A DNA stretch of 64,000 bases from Prorocentrum cordatum (lineage: Eukaryota > Sar > Dinophyceae > Prorocentrales > Prorocentraceae): contig CAUYUJ010017634.1 of the NCBI GenBank assembly GCA_963575745.1, forward strand, positions 1 through 64,000, written 5' to 3'. Each line of letters starts with the position of its first letter. Position 1 is the stretch's first letter. Shown piece by piece: positions 49,501 to 59,893 of the stretch. Position numbers and translations under genes: made by a program. The notes under the pieces were generated by a model. That model made no database searches. It was not told the DNA's origin and saw only the letters and a list, made by a program, of their open reading frames with translations.

Positions 49501-49705
49501 GCCTACTTTCTAGCCTCTGATCACCAGAAAAGAAGGTTTTCGAGCACCAAGGAAGTACCGAAACTCGATGGTTTTCACGTGTCGGGCCCTGGGAGACACT
49601 CGTTCGACACTGTTTCGACACTGCTTCGACACTGTTTCGACACTTCTCCGGGTGCTCGAAGCTATTTTTGGGATGTGGTCTTGAAGTACGATGGGAGCAA
49701 CGTAA
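49497..49705 (+). repeat. Family H dispersed repeat, copy 2
   Basis: Matches 6013-6190 in reverse. The centre contains four CGACACTGTTTCGACACTGC-type short tandem units. Confidence 0.82.
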
Positions 49706-49720
49706 GGGCCGAGGGGGTCA

Positions 49721-49795
49721 GCATCGAGGGGTGGTCCCGAGATCCTGGCGTTGCAGTGTTCCCCACAGCGTCGGATGCCTAGAGGTTGGCACCAA
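49721..49795 (+). repeat. ~75-bp direct repeat, right of family H copy 2
   Basis: GCATCGAGGGGTGGTCCCGA ... GCGTCGGATGCCTAGAGGTT. Confidence 0.8.
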
Positions 49796-50344
49796 CACCA
49801 GAATCGGCGGAGCACCTCCAACGAGGGAAGATCATCCCGATCTCGGCCATGGCGGCCATATTCGGGCTCTCCCAGGTGGCCGAAACGATACCACCAGCAC
49901 CAGACCCCAGGATCGTCCTCCTCAGGTGGACGCACGGTTGATGGACAACATCCTGCACCAGCCGCGCAACCGGGGCGACAGCGCAAATTGCCACGCGCCC
50001 CCCTGCACCCGATTCAATGCTGATTGGCTGCGCCCGCGCGGTGCAGGATCTAGGCCAGGCGGCGGAGCGACAAATCGCGCCACGGCCTGCCAACATGAAA
50101 TTGGGGGCGCGGGGGGCGAAAGCAAAAGTCTAAAGCAACAAAAAAGGGTGCAGGATTTTGTCCATCAACCGCACCCCCCGGTTTTGGTGTCGGCGCCCAT
50201 GCCCAAGCCTGCAACAAGAAGGCCGACCAGCCGGGGGTGCTAATCTTGTGGCAGAAGCCAGTTCCGCCCGCGGGGCCAGCGCGAGGCGAGAGGTAGCCCC
50301 CAAAAGTCAGGTGGTCTGGGCCGTCCCTCGCAGCTCTCGTTGCC

Positions 50345-50512
50345 GTGTTGGCCGCGGGGCCCGCGGGCGCGGGCGCGGCGAGGCTCGGTGGCCCACAGAG
50401 AGAGCGTCGATCGGCGACGGGCGAGCCCAGGGGGGGGACTTCGAGAGGCGGCGGGCCTTACCCGAAGGCTCGGGCGGCCTCGGGCCTTCTGAGGAGGCCT
50501 GCTCCGTCGCAC
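50345..50512 (+). repeat. ~150-bp direct duplication, copy 2
   Basis: Partner of 49265-49415. Confidence 0.9.
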
Positions 50513-50609
50513 TTCCCGCCTCGGCTCGCCGCGGAGTCGAGCGCGACCCTGATGGCCCAGACCTCCTCGGGGCACGAGCCAGGTAATGCTGGGAGGCTTG
50601 TCGCTGCCA

Positions 50610-50745
50610 TCGGCCGCCAGGGGGGGCCCTTGCCGGCCCTCGGGGCCGCCAGGAAACGACTCGGGATGAAGGTCTGGTCTTGGGGGATGGGTCCAGACCA
50701 CTGGGGGTCCAGGTCATGAAACACATCATGACGCCGGCGGCCTGG
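50610..50745 (+). repeat. Family B element, 3' part
   Basis: CTTGCCGGCCCTCGGGGCCG ... CACATCATGACGCCGGCGGC. Confidence 0.75.
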
Positions 50746-50954
50746 TGAGTGGCGAACATGTCCGTATCTGCGCCCTCTCGGTCTGGATTCTGGTGCGCGA
50801 TCCCGCCGTCACGCGGTCGCACGGAGACGTTTCGCGCGGAGCATCCGCGAAACCATGCGAAACATTTGCCCCGTATCCGCGGGATTGTGGCCCAGGAACC
50901 CAGCCCGCGCGGCTGCGGAGCATTTTCACACACAGGCGCACACACATACACATC

Positions 50955-51538
50955 ATTTATATACATACATACATACATACATACATACATACATACATAC
51001 ATACATACATACATACATACATACATACATACATACATACATACATACATACATACATACATACATACATACATACATACATACATACATACATACATAC
51101 ATACACACATACATACATACATACATACATACATACATACATACATGCATGCATGCATACATACATACATATACACACATACATACATACAACCATACAT
51201 ACATACATACATACATACATGCATACATACATACATACATACATACACACACGGACATACATACATACATACCTACATACATACATATATACATGCATAC
51301 ATACATACATAACAAACATACACACATACATATATACATACATACATACATACATACATACATACATACATACATACATACATCTACATATATGCATACA
51401 TACATACATACATACATACAAACCTACAGACAGACAGGCATACATACATACATACATACATACATACATACATACATACATACATACACACACATACATA
51501 CACACATACATACATACATACATACATACATACATACA

Positions 51539-51572
<34 letters not shown>

Positions 51573-51575
51573 CAT
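50955..51575. repeat. (CATA)n tetranucleotide array
   Basis: About 620 bp of CATA repeats, pure in the first 150 bp and increasingly interrupted (CACA, CATG, TATA variants) afterwards. The repeated His-Thr-Tyr-Ile or Cys-Met-Tyr-Val frames it creates are artefacts. Confidence 0.97.
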
Positions 51576-51849
51576 ACACCTATATGTGAATAATTGTGTA
51601 TCGTATCTATATGTAGAGTTACACAGATACATGCCTATGTATACACATGTGCTTTTCCGCCCACGAGACCAAGCGATCCTGGCGCTGCATTTTTCCGTTG
51701 CGGGCGATGCTGCTTCAGTTCGAGCCAGGAGGCCATCACAGGTCGACCCGGCTCGACATATGCGGCAGAAATATTGAGTCTCGGGCCCCAGTTGAGATTT
51801 TCTGCGATGACGCATCTTGTTTCGCAACGACGTACCCCCCGGTGAGCTT

Positions 51850-52035
51850 AGGGGTTCAGGGGTTCGGGGGGTCGCGGGTCAGGGATCGAAGGTCGAGTGT
51901 CGAGGGTCGAGGTTCGAGGATCCAGGGTCGAGCCTCGAGGACCGAGATTCGCGAGCCGAGAATCGAGGCTCGCGGGTCAAGGTTCGGGGTTCGAGGGTCA
52001 AGCTTCCAGGGCCGCGGGCGAGGCCGCGACGAGAA
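51850..52035. repeat. Degenerate TCGAGG-type short repeats
   Basis: Variants of GGTTCGAGGGTCGAGG and GAGGCTCGCGGGTCAAGG follow each other with a 7-14 bp rhythm. Confidence 0.7.
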
Positions 52036-52403
52036 GCTCGAGGTTCCAAGATCGAGGCTTCTGGATGCTCCTCGCCCCTCCCGGGGGCGTCCTCGTTGCC
52101 ACGGCTCGATCGATCTCGACATGCTGCCAAAGCGCCCCCCGAAAAAAGCGCCCCGGGCGAGGCCAGAATTTCACGAGTTCCAGGCCTCGAATTTCCAGAG
52201 TTCAAGGGGTATTGCTTTCACGAGTCTCACGAGTTTCAAGGGCCATTGTTTTTACGAATTTCCAGACTTCCAGGCTTCGAGACGCTTCGGAGCCCGAGGC
52301 CCCGACGCGGCTGGGGCCCCTCATCCGGCAGTCTCGGGGCCCGGGGGGGTGCCACCTGGAGGCCACCGCGGGATGCGGCCCGAAAGGCTGGTCTTGGGGA
52401 AGC

Positions 52404-52588
52404 CCACCAACCGTGAGGAAGTAGGTTGCCAAATCATTCCCAGATGCCGCAGCAATGCTTCCAACCTGTCTTAAACATGTAGAACATGTTCACAACATGT
52501 CAAGAGCGTGTGTTGAACATGTTAAGCACAGGTTCCACTCAGTGATAGGATTGTTAGGGTGTCCGCTGTCATGGTGTCCACGAGCCTA
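52404..52588 (+). repeat. Family F dispersed repeat, copy 4
   Basis: CCGTGAGGAAGTAGGTTGCC ... GATTGTTAGGGTGTCCGCTG. Confidence 0.85.
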
Positions 52589-52759
52589 TGCTGCACCCGC
52601 TCCGGAAGCCTGGCCGCAGCGCGCCACGCGAGAAGTCTCGCGGTCGAGCCCGCGAGGATCCCAGGTTCGAGGGCCGAGCCTCCGGGACCTCCGACGGCCT
52701 GCGCCGCACACGAGGCGGAGGTGCTGCGCCACTCTCGGCACCCAGGTGCTTTTCTTGTT

Positions 52760-52945
52760 CTCTGAAGAAATCATGTTGTTCAAGATTGTTTCTTCAAGAT
52801 TGTTTATCATGAAAAAATAAATTATATTTCATTATAATCTTCAAGATTGTTAATCAAGATTGTGCATGGTGTTTCTTCAAGATTTATCTCTGAAGAAATC
52901 ATGTTTTATAACTATGTTTCATGATCGTTTCTTCAAGAATTGGTT
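52760..52945. repeat. TTCTTCAAGATTG direct repeats
   Basis: TTCAAGATTG or close variants occur about seven times in an AT-rich tract, with CTGAAGAAATCATGTT twice (52763 and 52892). Confidence 0.85.
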
Positions 52946-53029
52946 TCATACCAATGCAGGACGGACGGGAGAAGGGACCGAGAGCCCGCGGCGCGGCGCA
53001 CCGGGCAGCATCACGAGCTCGGCTCTCCA

Positions 53030-53395
53030 GCTGCGGGGGCCGAGGATCGACTCGCAGTTCGGCCTGTCTTGGACGACCTCCCGGCCCCGCCTTGCCTCGT
53101 GGAGGCCTCTCGTCGCCGTGGCTGCGCTCCTCGGAACCGACACCACCTCCAGCGGGCCGCCTCCAGCCAGCAGGCCCACGATGCTCCCCCGGCCTGCTGG
53201 CGGCAGGAGATGCCTGGAGCGGGGCACCGCGAAACAGGGGGACCACACCACCGGGGGAAAGACCCCTCTGGCTCCTCGCGGTGCTGCTGATGGTGCCGAT
53301 GTTGGTTGCGTCCGTCCACCCCTTCGTCCTCCTCTTCAACCTCCTCTCTTTCCTTTTATTCAAGTGGCCTTCGGCCAGTGCCGCCGATCCGGGTC
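53030..53395 (+). CDS. Weak exon candidate(s), one frame hydrophobic
   Basis: Two plus-strand frames look better than random. One reads RIDSQFGLSWTTSRPRLASW with strong G/C third-position bias. The other, near 53268-53365, reads WLLAVLLMVPMLVASVHPFV and on through a 30-residue hydrophobic stretch that could be a membrane helix. They overlap in part, so at most one is right at any point. No splice boundary can be fixed. Confidence 0.2.
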
Positions 53396-53429
53396 GCTCG
53401 GGGTTACCCCCCAGACGCAGACATTACGG

Positions 53430-54055
53430 GCGCACGCTCAAACACACACACACACACACCACACGCCACACGCGCACACTATTTTGTCGCTGCCTTTGGC
53501 CAGTTCCTGGCCGCGCCATTCCGCAGTTGCGCGCGCGCGCCACCACGATCACTTTCCACAACATTACCAGTATCGTTTCTGTTCACCCCCCCGACTGTTT
53601 ATTTGTCTCTCGCGCGAACACGCCGCGTCCGGCACTCGCGCGCGAGCACCGTGCACACGCGCGCACACACGCACGCACCCCCACATGAACACAAACACAC
53701 GACACGACACACACACACACACATGGACACACACCACCACGATACTCACTCACCCACCCATGTACACATGAACACCCGCACACACTCATGGCATATTACT
53801 ACACACGGCACCCAATCCGCACCACAGACATGCACACACACACACCACCACCCACACTTACATGCCCATTCAGGAAACGCACGCGCGCGCACGCCCATCG
53901 GATACACATACCACGCGCACACCTCACGCACGCACACTGCCAAATGCACACACGGCGTACACACATACAGAGACACACTAGGCGCACGCCAGACTAGCAC
54001 GCACAGACACTCGCAGACACGCACCACACACGCGCCCTCGCACAGAAGCACACAC
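53430..54055. repeat. CA-rich cryptic microsatellite
   Basis: Over 600 bp composed largely of CACACA, CACGCA and CGCGCG words without a fixed period. It abuts the outer direct repeat of the 77-bp minisatellite complex. Confidence 0.85.
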
Positions 54056-54077
54056 CTGAACTCGTCTGGCCATCATT

Positions 54078-54212
54078 TTTAGAGAGGTTCGCGGGGATGC
54101 GTGAAGCTTGCGTCGATCCCCAATCTTCGGGACGACGCCGCGGCGGCAGCGCCGAAAGACCGGGACGAAAACTAACAAACAATTGGCGAACATCCGGGAC
54201 AATGCATTTTTC
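54078..54212 (+). repeat. Outer direct repeat (left) of family R complex
   Basis: GGGGATGCGTGAAGC, CGATCC..AATC..GGGACGACG, GCCGAAAG.CCGGGACGAAA and ACATC.GGGACAA are shared in order with 57007-57146. Confidence 0.85.
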
Positions 54213-55498
54213 GTTCCCAACCATCCTGTGGTGTTGAGTCCTCGTTTTGAATATACAGCGCCCCGCGTCTCCTCCTTCCTTCCTTCCTCCTCCCCCTCCT
54301 CCCTTCTCCGTCCTCCCTCCTCCCCCTCCCCCTCCTTGCCTTTGCTCTCGGCACACCTCTCACACGCTTCGTAGCCCCAGGGAGCTCCACCGAAGGTCCC
54401 AGTGGCTGCTCTCGCATGCGGTTCCCCCACCCAGGGCAGCGTTTCGTGGCCCCATAGGGAGCCCCACCGAAGGCCCCAATGGCTGCTCTCGCATGCGGTT
54501 CCCCCACCCAGGACAGCGTTTCGTGGCCCCACAGGGTGCTCCACCGAAGGCCCCAGTGGCTGCTCTCGCATGCGGTTCCTCCCACCCAGGGCAGCGTTTC
54601 GTGGCCCCATAGGGAGCTCCACCGAAGGCCCCAGTGGCTGCTCTCGCATGCGTTTCCCCCACCCAGGGCAGCGTTTCGTGGCCCCATAAGGGGGGTCCAC
54701 CGAAGGCCCCAGTGGCTGCTCTCGCATGCGGTTCCCCCCACCCAGGGCAGCGTTTCGTGGTTCCATAGGGAGCTCAACCGAAGGCCCCAATGGCTGCTCT
54801 CGCACGCGGTCCCCCCACCCAGGGCAGCGCTTCGTGGCCCCATAGGGAGATCCACCGAAGGCCCCAGTGGCTGCTCTCGCATGCGGTTCCCCCACCCAGG
54901 GCAGCGCTTCGTGGCCCCATAGGGAGCTCCACCGAAGGCTCCAGTGCTTCGTGGCGCCATAGGGAACTCCACCGAAGGCCCCAGTGGCTGCTCTCGCATG
55001 CGGTTCCCCCACCCTGGGCAGCGTTTCGTGGCCCCATAGGGAGCTCCACCGAAGGCCCCAGTGGCTGCTCTCGCATGCGGTTCCCCCACCCAGGGCAGCG
55101 CTTCGAGGCCCCATAGGGAGCTCCACCGTAGGCCCCAGCGGGGGTGCCCGCATGCGGTTCCTCCCACCCAGGGCAGCGTTTCGTGGCCCCATAGGGAGCT
55201 GCACCGCAGGCCCCAATGGGGGTGCCCGCATGCGGTTCCCCCACCCAGGGCAGCGTTTCATGGTCCCATAGGGAACTCCACCGAAGGCCCCAGTGGGGGT
55301 GCTCGCATGCTCTCCGCGCCACCCAGTACAGCGCTTCGTGGCTTCATAGGGAACTCCACCGAAGGCCCCAGTGGCTGTATTCGCACGCGGTCCCCCCACC
55401 TTGGACACCATTTCGTGGCCCTATAGGGAACCCCGCCGAATACGTTGCTCACAAAGGCGGTACTCACAACTGCATGTGGTTGGGTCCTTCGCAAGGCT
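54213..55498 (+). repeat. Family R complex, first head-array-tail unit (77-bp repeats)
   Basis: Head CCCAACCATCCTGTGGTGTT...CAGCGCCCCGCGTC (54215-54270), CT-rich spacer, then about thirteen 77-bp units (54375-55440). Each unit has GTTTCGTGGCCCCATAGGGA, GCTCCACCGAAGGCCCCAGT and GGCTGCTCTCGCATGCGGTT-CCCCCACCCAGGGCA. The tail GGCGGTACTCACAACTGCAT...GGGTCCTTCGC is at 55453-55495. One unit (54920-54975) is shortened by an internal deletion. Confidence 0.95.
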
Positions 55499-56965
55499 AT
55501 TGTTTCCCAACCATCCTGTGGTGTTGGGTCTTCGTTTTGAAAAGACAGTGCCCCGCGTCCCACTTTCCTTCCTCCTCCTCCCTCCTCCCCCTCCTCCCTC
55601 CTCCCCCTCCTTGCCTTTGCTCTCGGCACACCCCTCACACGTTTCGTAGCCCCATAGGGAGATCCACCGAAGGCCACAGCGGTTGCTCCAGCATGCGGTT
55701 CCCCCACCCAGGACAGCGCTTCGTGGCCCCATAGGGAGCCCCACCGAAGGCCCCAGAGGCTGCTCTCGCATGCGGTTCCCCCTGCCCAAGGCAGCGCTTC
55801 GTGGCCCCATATGGAGTTCCACCGAAGGCCCAGTGGCTGGTCTCGCATGCGGTCCCCCCACCCAGGGCAGCGCTTCGTGGCCCCTTGGGGAGCTCAACCG
55901 AAGGCCCCAGTGGCTGCTTTCGCATGCGGTTCCCCCACCCAGGGCAGCGTTTCGTGGCCCCATAAGGAGCTCCACCGAAGGCCCCAATGGCTGCTCTCGC
56001 ACGCGGTTCCCCCACCCAGGGCAGCGTTTCGTGGCCTTATAGGGAGCGCCACCGAAGGCCCCGGTGGCTGCTCTCGCATGCGGTTCCCCCGCCGAGGGCA
56101 ACATTTCGTGGTCCCATAGGGAGCCCCACCGAAGGCCCCAGTGGCTGCTCTCGCATGCGGTTCCCCCACCCAGGGCAGCGTTTCGTGGCCCCATATGGAG
56201 TTCCACCGAAGGCCCCAGTGGCTGCTCTCGCATGCGGTTCCCCCGCCCAGGGCAACGTTTCGTGGCCCCATAGTGAGCTCCACCGAAGGCTCCAGTGGCT
56301 GCTCTCGCATGCGATCCCCCCACCCAGGGCAGCGTTTCGTGGCCCCATAGGGAGCTCCACCGAAGGCCCCAGTGGCTGCTCTCGCATGCGGTTCCTCCCA
56401 CCCAGGGCAGCGCTTCGTGGCCCCATAGGGAGTTCAACCGAAGGCCCCAGTGGCGCAGTTCGCATGCGGTTCCCCCACCCAGGGCAGCGCTTCGTGGCCC
56501 CATAGGGAGCCCCAGCGAAGGCCCCAGTGGCGCAGCTCGCGTGTGGTTCCCTCACCCAGGGCAGCGCTCCGTGGCCCCATGGGGAGCTCCACCGAAGGCC
56601 CCAGTGGCACAGTTCTCATGCGGTTCCCCCAGCCACGGCAGCGTTTCGTGGCCCCATAGGGAGCTGCACCGAAGGCCCCCGTGGCGCAGTTCGCATGCGG
56701 TTCCCCCACCCAGGGCAGCGTTTCGTGGCCCCATAGGGAGCTCCACCGAAGGCCCCAGTGGCGCAGTTCGCATGCGGTTCCCCCGCCCAGGGCAGCGCTT
56801 CGTGGCCCCATAGGGTGCTCCACCGAAGGCCTGCCCCAGTGGCACAGTTCGCATGCGGTTCCCACACCCAAGGCAGCGCTTCGTGGCCCCATGGGGAGCC
56901 CCACCGAAAGCGGCACCCACAACGCGTGACAAACAATTGCTTATGGTTGGGTCCTTCGCCAGGAT
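55499..56965 (+). repeat. Family R complex, second head-array-tail unit
   Basis: Starts again with CCCAACCATCCTGTGGTGTT at 55508, CT-rich spacer, then about sixteen 77-bp units (55640-56905). In the last third GGCTGCTCTCG is replaced by GGCGCAGTTCG. The tail ACAATTGCTTATGGTTGGGT is at 56930-56965. This is a tandem duplication of the whole locus to its left. Confidence 0.95.
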
Positions 56966-57006
56966 AATTGGTCGCTCCTCTCCTCACCTTAACTAGTGTG
57001 GGCGTG

Positions 57007-57146
57007 AATTCTGGACAGGTTGGCAGGGATGCGTGAAGCGTAAGTGCGGTCCGCAAATCGGGGACGACGGCCTGGAACCTGCCGCCGAAAGTCCGGGACG
57101 AAACGAAAGCAGTTGAAGCCAAACATCTGGGACAACAAGTCCTTTT
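57007..57146 (+). repeat. Outer direct repeat (right) of family R complex
   Basis: Partner of 54078-54212; followed by a CT dinucleotide run (57152-57185). Confidence 0.85.
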
Positions 57147-57147
57147 T

Positions 57148-57183
<36 letters not shown>

Positions 57184-57378
57184 TGTGTCCGTTCCCAGCA
57201 AAGGGGCGAAAAAACCTTCATATCTCGGTAGGGCGTGGTACTGAGGGTCCGAGGATGGAGGATCGACGCATCCTCCTTGTCATCCTTCCTCCCTCTCCTC
57301 ATGCTCCTCTTATTCTTTCCCATCCATCTCTCCTCGTTTTTTTATGGTCCTTCGTTCTTCTCATTTTCCTCCTTCTGC

Positions 57379-57443
57379 ATGTCCTCCTCCTCCTCCTCCT
57401 CCTCCTCCTCCTCCTCCTCTTCCTCCTCCTCCTCCTCCTCCTC
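57379..57443. repeat. (TCC)n array
   Basis: TCC/CCT triplets. Confidence 0.95.
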
Positions 57444-57759
57444 CCCCCAAGGGCCAGCCCAGCGACTTCTCTAAACAACGAGCGGTTTCGACGGGGCGGT
57501 CATGCCAAGTCCTTGGCGGTCTGTGCAACGCGATTTTTTGTCGCAGCTAGGGGTCAGTTGACATGTAGTGGCATTGGCGTGGTGGCCTTCTGTCCGTATC
57601 CACAGTGGCTAAAATTAGTGCGCGTTGTGGGCCGAGTGCCCAAGAGATCTCGGGTGGCCCTGGCTAGGTTCTGCTGCGGGATCCGCGCGTGGTGCGGTTC
57701 TGTCGTCGCGACACCGGCAACGGTTGGAGTGACGCCGGCTGCCAATGATCGCGCCCCCC

Positions 57760-58060
57760 CCTTCCCCGGCAAACCAAGCGTTCCGAGGCGATTTCTCACG
57801 AAATCCAATGGTTTTTATAAAGCAAGCCCACGCCACCAGAACCCCCCCCCCCCGCCACTAGAACCCACGCCACCGGAACCCTTCCCCCTCCCCCCCCTCC
57901 CCGGCAAACCAAGCGTTCTGAGGCGGTTTCTAAGGAAATCGAGTGGTTTTCAAAGCCAAACCCACGCCACCGGACCCCCCCTCCCCTTCCACGCCACCAG
58001 AACCCACGCCAGCGGAACCCCCCTGGGACCCCCACCCACGCCACCAGAACCCACGCCACC
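57760..58060 (+). repeat. ~136-bp duplication with ACGCCACC repeats
   Basis: CCCCGGCAAACCAAGCGTTC occurs at 57763 and again at 57899 followed by TGAGGCG.TTTCT. CCCACGCCACC(A/G)GAACC words repeat seven or more times to 58060. Confidence 0.88.
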
Positions 58061-58267
58061 GGACCCCCCCCCCTCCCCCCCCTTTCCCCCTCCCCGGCAA
58101 AGCCACCCCGGTCACCCCCACCCCCTCCCTTAAACTCACACACCGGATCGGCGGATTTTCTGCTTCTCTCCCCTCCCGCCCGCCTCTCCCCCGCTCCCGC
58201 CCCCAGGCTTTTGATTAGTTTGCAGGGCACGGCCCACTGCAGAGCTGAGGCCAAGCAGCAGCAAGCC

Positions 58268-58361
58268 ATGGCTCGGAGCCCGCGCCGCGAGCGACGGGCC
58301 GTGGCAGCAACGGCCGCCGGAGCAGCGCGGGAGCGGGCAGCACAGCGCCGAGCGAGGGTCG
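58268..58361 (+). CDS. clpP: Possible first exon of clpP (basic presequence)
   Basis: An ATG at 58268 opens MARSPRRERRAVAATAAGAA and continues Arg/Ala-rich. If spliced after GCGAG (about 58354-58361) to the AG-G acceptor at 59745, it would run in frame into the Arg/Ser/Ala-rich start of the first recognised clpP exon. The DNA at the two junctions (AGGGTCGACC and AGGTCGTCC) shows the same mirroring seen at the other clpP introns, but the exact donor would be irregular. The composition suits a mitochondrial-type or transit-peptide presequence; I see no hydrophobic signal peptide. Offered as a candidate only. Confidence 0.25.
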
Positions 58362-58439
58362 ACCTCGCCTGGCCTGCCGAGCATCCTGCAGTCTATGGTC
58401 GGGAAAACGTAAGACTCGGGTAAGCCGGAACTCGGGTTA

Positions 58440-59740
58440 GCCGATTTTTTTTGACGAGCGCGTCCTGACTTTTGACGGTCCCGTTTTCGTGGGATGTCTG
58501 CAGCGGGAGCCCGCGTCAAATTTCAGATTGGGTCTCGTCATCTTTATGATGGCCCCCGTCAGGCCAACCCGAGTCCCCCGTACCCGAGTCTTACGTCTCC
58601 CCGATATGAAGCTGTTGTCTTTCCACTGGTGTTCAGCTCCTCCTCATCCGCCTCCTTCTCCCCCTGCTTCGCTTCTTCCACATGGCCACGAGGGCGGCTT
58701 CCCCACATGCCCTGAACTGCAAACGGAGCCACAGCAGCATGCGCGCCGCCCGGCACGCTCCGAGGCTCCGTGCGGACCTCTCGGGCGGCGCTGGGCCGCG
58801 CAGCGCCCAGATGATCGAAGGGGGAAAAGGAACACAAAATCTTCCCCCTGCCGAGGAGCCACGCGTGCCCTGGACGCGCCACGCTCACGACAAGCACGTG
58901 CCAAGGTGCAGGAACGACCGATGTCTCATCCCGCTACATCTTGGAGTTATTGTGGGCTTCCCTCCCGAGAACCCCCAGGCGTATTGGAGGATATGGATCA
59001 AAATGTGGCTCCTTGATTGTTGTCCGTATCACATCCAATGCGGCTCAGCCTTTCCGGCGGCCCTTCCCAGCAAGTCCAAAACGCATTGGAAAGATGGATA
59101 CCAGTCATGCCCCCACAATGAACGGGGAATCGTCGCCTGTGATGCCAGATGAGGTCGGGAACGCGCCTGTGGTTTGAATGCCCCATGGCACGTCTGCGGC
59201 GCGTAGCCCTTTTTGATCTCGGCATTGGAAGGAGGAACGGCCTTTGGGGCAGCGTTCTTTGGGCTGTTGGGGAGACGCCGTGCGCAGACGGGCACCGGCG
59301 CCACACTCGCGCGCCAGCTGCTTTTTGGAATCCGTTCGAGGTCATGGCCGAAATTCTTCTCCCTGGCAAGGTCCATCGGGGGCGACTTCTGAGGGGGATG
59401 CATCGGAGGCGCATCCCTGGAGGCTCCGCGCGGCGCGCACTACTTGTGTCATCCGGTCCACACGCTCGCCCCGTCAGCTCTGGGGCGACGTGCGCGCAGC
59501 GAGGCTCCAACGTGCGTCCGGCGTCAGCACGGTGTGAATCGGACGGGGATCCGACATATGGACCCGGCGCGGACCCGACTTTAGGCCCGACGTGGGCCCG
59601 ACGTAACCTGGTTTCCCTGTCGCCTCGCGCGGCCTTTTTGCATTTTCCTCACAAGCAGAACTCACCTTGGGGGGGAGGGCGAATTTTGAAGGAGGACTCC
59701 CCTGGGGGGGGGGGGGAGAATTTTGAAGGAGGACCCGCCG
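58440..59740. other. Upstream region or intron, no recognised exon
   Basis: Unique-looking sequence with no strong repeat family. If the candidate first exon is real this is intron. G runs (59668-59685, 59703-59720) precede the first recognised clpP exon. Confidence 0.4.
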
Positions 59741-59745
59741 CCCAG

Positions 59746-59893
59746 GTCGTCCCGCTCCCGGCGGAGAGGCTCCAGGGCCGCGGCGGCCGCCGAGCCCGAG
59801 AAGGCCCCGGAGAAGCCGCAGACGCCGCCCGTGCGGATCCCGATGATCTCGACGGGCAAGGGGGAGATCGACGTGATGTCGCGCCTGCTGCAG
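59746..59893 (+). CDS. clpP: clpP exon encoding presequence end and ClpP N-terminus
   Basis: First recognised exon of an ATP-dependent Clp protease proteolytic subunit. After an Arg/Ser/Ala-rich stretch it reads VRIPMISTGKGEIDVMSRLLQ, aligning with the start of ClpP (the bacterial ..ERSFDIYSRLLKER.. region) that lines the entry pore and contacts the Clp ATPase. The exon ends after codon CAG at 59893 and the intron begins GATCTC, a GA donor. The left end is placed at the AG-G acceptor at 59744-59745; this is a best guess, and a second AG-G lies at 59774. Spliced to the following exons it gives a protein of about 230 residues without the missing 5' end, against roughly 195 for a mature bacterial ClpP, so a presequence of 35 residues or more is expected. 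Confidence 0.8.

Noticed and set aside
50745-51593. Open frames of IHTY / CMYV repeats
   Set aside because: These come from the CATA tetranucleotide array, whose four-base unit gives a twelve-base open pattern in several frames.
54247-56813. Families of 69- and 172-codon frames in both strands across the 77-bp array
   Set aside because: Period 77 is not divisible by three, so frames shift every unit and recur every 231 bp; identical frames on both strands argue against coding.
54360-56905. 77-bp direct repeats as a CRISPR array
   Set aside because: Units are contiguous with no unique spacers and the context is eukaryotic; it is a minisatellite.
54078-57146. Outer ~135-bp direct repeats as LTRs of an LTR retrotransposon
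   Set aside because: The interior has no gag/pol coding, primer-binding site or polypurine tract, only minisatellite units.
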